Shown: in pieces, positions 6,391 to 10,376 of the stretch | Position numbering within the stretch: position 1 is the stretch's first letter | How the letters are laid out: each line of letters opens with the position of its first letter | Assembly: GCA_900552365.1 (NCBI GenBank) | Contig: URZP01000052.1 | Coordinates: 1-10,376 of the forward strand | From: an uncultured Coriobacteriaceae bacterium | GTDB lineage: Bacteria > Actinomycetota > Coriobacteriia > Coriobacteriales > Eggerthellaceae | DNA length: 10,376 bases | Direction: 5' to 3' | Notes under the pieces: model-generated | The model's input: only the letters and a program-made list of their open reading frames with translations | The model's database searches: none | What the model was told of the DNA's origin: nothing | Position numbers and translations under genes: made by a program

Positions 6391-7329
6391 ATGGCGAAAA
6401 ACAAGTCGAAAGCCCTTGGCCGCCGTCAGCGCCTCGTAATCGATCGCGGTGTTCGCTGGGCGGTGCAGATCGTGTTCTTCGTTGCGTTCCCTGCTGTGTT
6501 CAGCGCGGCGTTCAACGGCGTGAAGTATGTCTTCACCCAGATCGGCGCCATGCAGCCTGTTAGCTTGAGCGCCTTTGTGACGACATTGTTGGCCGTGTTG
6601 GCGTTCACTGTGGTGTTCGGTCGCTTCTTCTGCGGTTATGCATGCGCGTTCGGGACGTTGGGTGACGCTTTGTTCACCGTTTTCGCCCCCGTACGCAAAA
6701 AGCTGGGCATTGGCAAGAAGAAGCCGCTTCTGCCCGCTGGGATGCAACGTGCGTTGCAGCTGTTGAAGTACGTGGTGCTGGTTGTCATTTGCGTGCTGTG
6801 TTTCGCGGGCGTGTGGTCGAGCATTTCCGGCTACAGTCCTTGGACGGCGTTCGCGGGCATCGTTGCCGGCAACGTCGACGGTATTTCCGTAGGTGCATTC
6901 GTCGCTCTTGGCGTCGTTGCGGTTGGGATGCTGTTCGTGGAGCGCTTTTTCTGCCAGTTCCTTTGCCCGCTTGGTGCAGTGTTCAGCTTGCTGCCCGTGC
7001 TGCCGTTTTCCACATTCCGTCGCGACGCGACGCGCTGTGCGAAGGGATGCGGGCTGTGCAAGCGATCATGTCCTGTGTCGGTGTCGCCCGATCCCGATGC
7101 GTTCGCCGCGGGCGAATGCATTTCGTGCGGACGCTGCGCCGATGGGTGCCCCTTGGAAAACGTGACGCTGCTGCGCGTGCCTAAGCCAGCGGTTCAGGAG
7201 GAGCTTGTACAGGATTCCAGCGCTAAAAAGCCGGCCAGGGAATTCCTCGTGTCTTTGCGTGGCACCGAGATCCTGATGGTGTTGGCGAAGGCTGTCGCGC
7301 TGTTCGCGTTGTGCCGGATGTTCATGTAG
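6391..7329 (+). CDS. NapH-like membrane 4Fe-4S polyferredoxin, 312 aa
   Basis: Numbered from ATG 6391. About four hydrophobic helices (roughly 20-45, 57-80, 124-145, 167-188) precede a ferredoxin region, and a final helix ends the protein (about 292-310). Two membrane-edge motifs typical of NapH/NosR/YccM-type proteins are present: FCGYAC (Cys81, Cys85) and FCQFLCPLG (Cys188, Cys192). Two 4Fe-4S clusters are indicated. Cys216, 220, 223 and 227 form C-x3-C-x2-C-x3-CP, with one residue more than usual in the first gap. Cys243, 246, 249 and 253 form the normal C-x2-C-x2-C-x3-CP. Family members move electrons from quinol or another membrane donor to periplasmic or surface acceptors. Here the acceptor is probably the FMN_bind proteins encoded just upstream. 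The true donor cannot be read from the sequence. Confidence 0.9.
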   Translation: MAKNKSKALGRRQRLVIDRGVRWAVQIVFFVAFPAVFSAAFNGVKYVFTQIGAMQPVSLSAFVTTLLAVLAFTVVFGRFFCGYACAFGTLGDALFTVFAPVRKKLGIGKKKPLLPAGMQRALQLLKYVVLVVICVLCFAGVWSSISGYSPWTAFAGIVAGNVDGISVGAFVALGVVAVGMLFVERFFCQFLCPLGAVFSLLPVLPFSTFRRDATRCAKGCGLCKRSCPVSVSPDPDAFAAGECISCGRCADGCPLENVTLLRVPKPAVQEELVQDSSAKKPAREFLVSLRGTEILMVLAKAVALFALCRMFM

Positions 7330-7351
7330 GTATTGAAGAAGGATCAGGTTG

Positions 7352-8416
7352 ATGGAGAACGAACTGTTGTCGCGTCGAGGTTTTCTTGCCTTTGCGGCTG
7401 GCTCGCTTTGCGCGGTTGCGATGCCTGCATGGCTGACCGGCTGCTCAACGACGCAGCAAAGCGAAGGCGCCGCTTCTCAGTCGGAGGGGAGCGTCGATAG
7501 TGCGGAATATGAGGTCCAGTCCATCACATTGTTCCTGTTCGACACAGTGATCCAAATCCGTGCGCTGTGCTCACCCGAGCTGATGGATGTTATTTCCGAT
7601 CGCTGCCAATTTTTCGAGGATCGTTTCTCACGCACGAAGGAAGGAAGCGACATTTGGAAGATCAACAACGCGCATGGTGAGCCGGTTGAGGTTGCTGAAG
7701 AGACGGCGCGCTGCATTCGGGCCTCGCTGGCGTATTCCGAGGCGTCGGGTGGCTTGTTCGACGTCAGCATCGGCGCCGTTTCAAGCCTGTGGGATTTCGT
7801 CGAGGGCATCAAGCCCGATGACGAGGTCATTCAGGAGGCCGTCAAACACGTAGATTACCGCACGATTTCGGTTGACGGCACGACGGTGACGCTTGCCGAT
7901 CCCGATGCCATGCTCGATCTTGGCGGCATTGCGAAGGGTTTCATCACCGACGATCTGGTGTCCATGTTGCGCGAGGTGGGTTGCGAAAGCGCCATGCTTT
8001 CGTTAGGCGGCAACGTGTACGTGTTGGGCGAAAGCTTCCGTGGCGATGATTGGAGCGTGGGCGTGCAGGACCCCAACGGCGCGGCGAATGACGTCATCGC
8101 GAGTATTCCTGCACATGATAAATCCCTGGTCACAAGTGGGTTGTATGAGCGTAGCTTCGTTGTTGACGACGTTTTGTACTATCACATCCTTGATCCGCGC
8201 ACGGGGTATCCGGTAAAGACCGACCTGGCAAGTGCCTCGATCGTGTCCGACAGCTCAACCGACGGCGATGCATATTCCACCATGCTGTTTTTGATGGGGC
8301 GCAACAAGGCTCTGGATTTCCTGAACGCCGATGAACGTTTCAGCGGATTGCTGGTGGACATGAACGATGTCGCAACGGCGTCGGATGGTTCGGATTTCAC
8401 GTTGCTTAACGATTAA
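7352..8416 (+). CDS. apbE: FAD:protein FMN transferase (ApbE/FmnB family), Tat-type lipoprotein, 354 aa
   Basis: The enzyme transfers FMN from FAD to a threonine of FMN_bind domains outside the cytoplasm. The N-terminus has SRRGFLAF, a good twin-arginine motif (Arg8-Arg9), then a hydrophobic stretch and the lipobox LTGC (Cys31), predicting a membrane-tethered lipoprotein. Family motifs appear in order: FDTVIQIRA (63-71), SGGLFDVSIG (132-141), DLGGIAKGF (189-197), LSLGGNVYV (217-225), TSGLYER (261-267), HILDPRTGYP (278-287) and DGDAYSTMLFLMG (304-316). The last includes the acidic and threonine residues used for Mg and FAD binding in this family. The length is normal. ATG 7352 has AAGGA eight bases upstream; a TTG at 7349 would add one residue. 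Its substrates are most likely the FMN_bind proteins of genes 1 to 3. Confidence 0.95.
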   Translation: MENELLSRRGFLAFAAGSLCAVAMPAWLTGCSTTQQSEGAASQSEGSVDSAEYEVQSITLFLFDTVIQIRALCSPELMDVISDRCQFFEDRFSRTKEGSDIWKINNAHGEPVEVAEETARCIRASLAYSEASGGLFDVSIGAVSSLWDFVEGIKPDDEVIQEAVKHVDYRTISVDGTTVTLADPDAMLDLGGIAKGFITDDLVSMLREVGCESAMLSLGGNVYVLGESFRGDDWSVGVQDPNGAANDVIASIPAHDKSLVTSGLYERSFVVDDVLYYHILDPRTGYPVKTDLASASIVSDSSTDGDAYSTMLFLMGRNKALDFLNADERFSGLLVDMNDVATASDGSDFTLLND

Positions 8417-8430
8417 AGGAATGGTGAAGC

Positions 8431-8832
8431 ATGTCGGTTGCTGGAAAAAAGTCGTCTGGCCATATGAAGCTCAACGTGGGAGTGATTGTGGCCATTGTGG
8501 TGGTTGCGCTGGTGGCTTATGCGGCTACGAGCGTGCTTGGCGGTTGCGGCAACGTGCGAACCGCTGTTATCCAGGATGCAGATGGGGAAACTCACACCAT
8601 GTCGCTTGCTTGTGATGGCACTCTTACGGTGAATTCCAGTGCCGGCGTGAACATGATCGAAGTACATGCGGGTAAGGTGCGCGTGGTAGAAGCGGATTGC
8701 CCCAACCAGGATTGCGTCGAGCAGGGTTGGGTTTCAAAGCCGGGGCAGCAGATCATATGCCTGCCGCATAAGCTTGTGGTGACCGTGACGGACGAGGACG
8801 CCTCGCCTTCTTACGACGTTGTTGGGAAATAG
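8431..8832 (+). CDS. Anchored NusG domain II protein (EetA-like), 133 aa
   Basis: A hydrophobic helix (about 13-37) ends in SVLGGCG, which could act as a lipobox with Cys39 or simply be a membrane anchor. Residues 43-120 match the NusG domain II family (PF07009), with its hallmark CPNQDC (Cys90, Cys95), GW at 99-100 and CLPHKLVV (Cys110). This family is unrelated to transcription factor NusG in role; it is a small extracytoplasmic domain. As I recall, the EetA protein of the Listeria extracellular electron transfer locus belongs here and is encoded next to a Gx-transporter protein, the same order as here. Its biochemical function is not established. The AAAGGA ribosome binding site overlaps the stop codon of apbE, and the gap between the two genes is 14 bases. 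Confidence 0.88.
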   Translation: MSVAGKKSSGHMKLNVGVIVAIVVVALVAYAATSVLGGCGNVRTAVIQDADGETHTMSLACDGTLTVNSSAGVNMIEVHAGKVRVVEADCPNQDCVEQGWVSKPGQQIICLPHKLVVTVTDEDASPSYDVVGK

Positions 8833-8850
8833 CAGGTAAAGCGTTTCGTC

Positions 8851-10239
8851 ATGGCAGCAAACCCCCAAGTCACCGCCACGCAACGTTTAGCGCGCATATC
8901 GCTTTTCGGATCGCTTGCGCTTGTGTTGAGCTATATCGAAACGATGATCCCGCTTCCCGTGACCCTGCCCGGCGTGAAGCTGGGGCTGGCGAACGTGGCG
9001 GTTGTGGTTGCGCTATTGGAGCTTGACGTCCGCGCCGCCGCTGCAGTCGCGGTGGTGAAAGTGGTGGCATCGGGTTTGCTGTTCGGCTCGCCAATGATGC
9101 TTATGTACAGCTTGGGCGGCACGGCGCTTGCGTTTGCGGGGTGCGCGGCGGCTTCGCGCGTTCCCGGTTTGGGAGCGGTGCCGGTGTCCATGGTGGCTGC
9201 CGTTTTGCACAATGTCGGTCAGATTGCGGTTGCTGTTTTGATGTTGGGAACGACAGCGGTGTTGCTGAGCTTGCCGCCGCTTGCGTTGGCTGCGTGCGCG
9301 ACGGGGTTTGCCACCGGGGCCGTCGCGGCGGGCGTTCTGGCGGCACAGCCGGATAGCGCATATGCGGGCGAGAGCATCGACCTTTCCAAGCTTCGCGTGA
9401 AACAAACCTCGCCGTTGGCTTCGCGGGGCTTCAAACCGCTTGGCAGCGATGTCGCGGCGTTCGGCGTGTATCGTTCCGGGAGCACGTTCGCCCATGGGCT
9501 GGACCCGCGCGGGAAAATATTGTTCGCGATGTTGTTCGTGATGGCTTCGTTCGCCGCGCAAGGGATAGGCGCGTTGTTCATTTTGCTGGCGGCGGCGGTG
9601 GTTGTGCAGGCGGCGTCGGGTTCGGATGCTCGTGCAGCGTTTCGGTCGCTGAAGCCGTTTGTGTGGTTGATCGTATTTGTCTTGGTCTTCGACGTGTTGT
9701 TCGTAAGTTCGGGCGAGGTTCTGTGGTGCGCGGGCCCGGTGACGGTTACGGTTGGCGGCTTGTCGTGCGCAGTTGGAAATGTGCTGCGTTTCGTTTGCGT
9801 GCTGTTGGGGACGTCGGCGCTTATGACCACCACATCGCCCACGCAGCTCACCGACGGGTTCTTGCTGCTGCTTCGCCCGCTTGATCGCGTTGGCGTGCGC
9901 ACGGCATCCGTTGGTTTGGCTATGAGCATGACGTTTCGATTCATTCCCACGTTGGTGAACGAGTTCAATAAGGTGTGCGTCGCGCAAGAGTCGCGCGGTG
10001 CCGATTTTTCAAGCGGCGGTGTGCTACGCCGTCTGTTTGCGCTTGTGTCGGCGCTTGTTCCCATGTTCACCAGCGCGCTGCGTCGATCAGAATCGGTTGC
10101 ATATGCGGTTGAATCGCGTGCGTTCGGCGCTGCGGGCGCTTCGCGGACTTGCTTGCGCAGCTATGGCTTTCGTTTTGCTGACTGGGCGACGCTTGCGGCT
10201 GCGACGGCGTTTCTCTTTCTTGAGTTGATGCTGCCGTAG
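8851..10239 (+). CDS. Gx-transporter (HepS/EetB-like) fused to ECF transporter T component, 462 aa
   Basis: Residues 10-165 match the Gx-transporter family, also named heptaprenyl diphosphate synthase component I (PF07456): LARISLFGSLALVLSYIE, the segment PGVKLGLANVAVVVALL and LHNVGQI, with several membrane helices as in ECF substrate-binding (S) proteins. A hydrophilic linker (about 166-206) leads to an EcfT/CbiQ-type domain (207-462): SGSTFAHGLDPRGK, then helices, then QESRGADF (379-386) and AVESRAFGA (419-427), the two coupling-helix motifs that contact ECF ATPases. No ATPase gene is in the window. One uninterrupted frame covers both halves, so this is a real fusion in this sequence. The context suggests handling of a flavin or quinone-related compound for the electron-transfer proteins; the substrate is inference. 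The ribosome binding site (AGGTAAAG) is weak, 18 bases after the previous stop. Confidence 0.9.
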   Translation: MAANPQVTATQRLARISLFGSLALVLSYIETMIPLPVTLPGVKLGLANVAVVVALLELDVRAAAAVAVVKVVASGLLFGSPMMLMYSLGGTALAFAGCAAASRVPGLGAVPVSMVAAVLHNVGQIAVAVLMLGTTAVLLSLPPLALAACATGFATGAVAAGVLAAQPDSAYAGESIDLSKLRVKQTSPLASRGFKPLGSDVAAFGVYRSGSTFAHGLDPRGKILFAMLFVMASFAAQGIGALFILLAAAVVVQAASGSDARAAFRSLKPFVWLIVFVLVFDVLFVSSGEVLWCAGPVTVTVGGLSCAVGNVLRFVCVLLGTSALMTTTSPTQLTDGFLLLLRPLDRVGVRTASVGLAMSMTFRFIPTLVNEFNKVCVAQESRGADFSSGGVLRRLFALVSALVPMFTSALRRSESVAYAVESRAFGAAGASRTCLRSYGFRFADWATLAAATAFLFLELMLP

Positions 10240-10283
10240 CGCCGTGCCTGTTGCGGTGGGCGGGTGGCGCAGTAGACGACCGA

Positions 10284-10376
10284 ATGGGTTGCCGTCAGAC
10301 CTATGACTACTGGCATAATATGATTGGCCTGGCTGACGAACGGATTTTCAAATTCGACGATAACTTCTGGGAAATC
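10284..10376 (+). pseudogene. Possible alanyl-tRNA synthetase-like fragment, running off the window
   Basis: From ATG 10284 the frame stays open to the window end and includes YDYWHNMIGLADERI and DNFWEI. These resemble the interior of the alanyl-tRNA synthetase catalytic domain (compare the E. coli stretch with FEIW, PRERI and DNFWQMG), a region normally more than 100 residues from the N-terminus. Upstream in this frame there is no recognisable AlaS sequence, no Shine-Dalgarno sequence before the ATG, and only 44 bases to the previous stop. It may therefore be a truncated or displaced gene piece. It could also be an unrelated short gene; the evidence is a short stretch recognised from memory. 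Confidence 0.35.

Noticed and set aside
10239..10270. Terminator after the Gx-EcfT gene
   Set aside because: Only GCGCC and GGCGC (5 bp) can pair around a loop of 22 bases, with no T run.

Overview
The window looks like chromosomal DNA from a GC-rich anaerobic actinobacterium of the class Coriobacteriia, most likely the family Eggerthellaceae. This is inferred from gene content and style only: several FMN-binding (FMN_bind) surface proteins, Ala/Asp/Gly-rich coding, FIVAR repeats, an LPXTG-like tail, and a NapH-like / ApbE / NusG-II / Gx-transporter / EcfT gene set. No rRNA, tRNA, CRISPR array, insertion sequence or phage gene was seen.

Layout. Positions 1-56 may hold the last codons of an upstream gene. 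Positions 84-222 hold four degenerate direct repeats with a strikingly regular period of 34-35 bases, just before the first complete gene. Seven genes follow, all on the plus strand. (1) 231-4163 is a very large secreted protein with an FMN_bind domain, two regions related to the Treponema pallidum Tp47 lipoprotein, three FIVAR repeats and a sortase-like tail. A strong stem-loop (4227-4258) separates it from the rest. (2) 4274-5917 is a membrane-anchored protein with three FMN_bind domains. (3) 5910-6389 is a small anchored single FMN_bind protein. (4) 6391-7329 is a NapH-like membrane polyferredoxin. (5) 7352-8416 is an ApbE-type FAD:protein FMN transferase with a Tat-type lipoprotein signal. 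(6) 8431-8832 is an anchored NusG-domain-II protein. (7) 8851-10239 is a natural fusion of a Gx-transporter (HepS-like) domain with an ECF transporter T component. After it, positions 10284-10376 may encode a piece resembling the interior of alanyl-tRNA synthetase.

How the genes fit together. Genes 2 to 7 overlap or lie within 22 bases of each other, so they are probably one transcription unit. ApbE attaches FMN covalently to a threonine in the S/T-G-A-T-like motif of FMN_bind domains, and five such domains are encoded here (genes 1 to 3). NapH-like proteins carry electrons from the membrane to extracytoplasmic acceptors. NusG-II, Gx-transporter and EcfT proteins, as I recall, also accompany ApbE and an FMN_bind lipoprotein in the Listeria flavin-based extracellular electron transfer locus (eetA, eetB, fmnA, fmnB, pplA). 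The simplest reading is a flavin-based electron conduit from the membrane to the cell surface. The large Tp47-like protein is either its terminal component or a co-regulated surface enzyme. The electron donor (for example an Ndh2-like dehydrogenase), the quinone genes and the ECF ATPase are not in the window.
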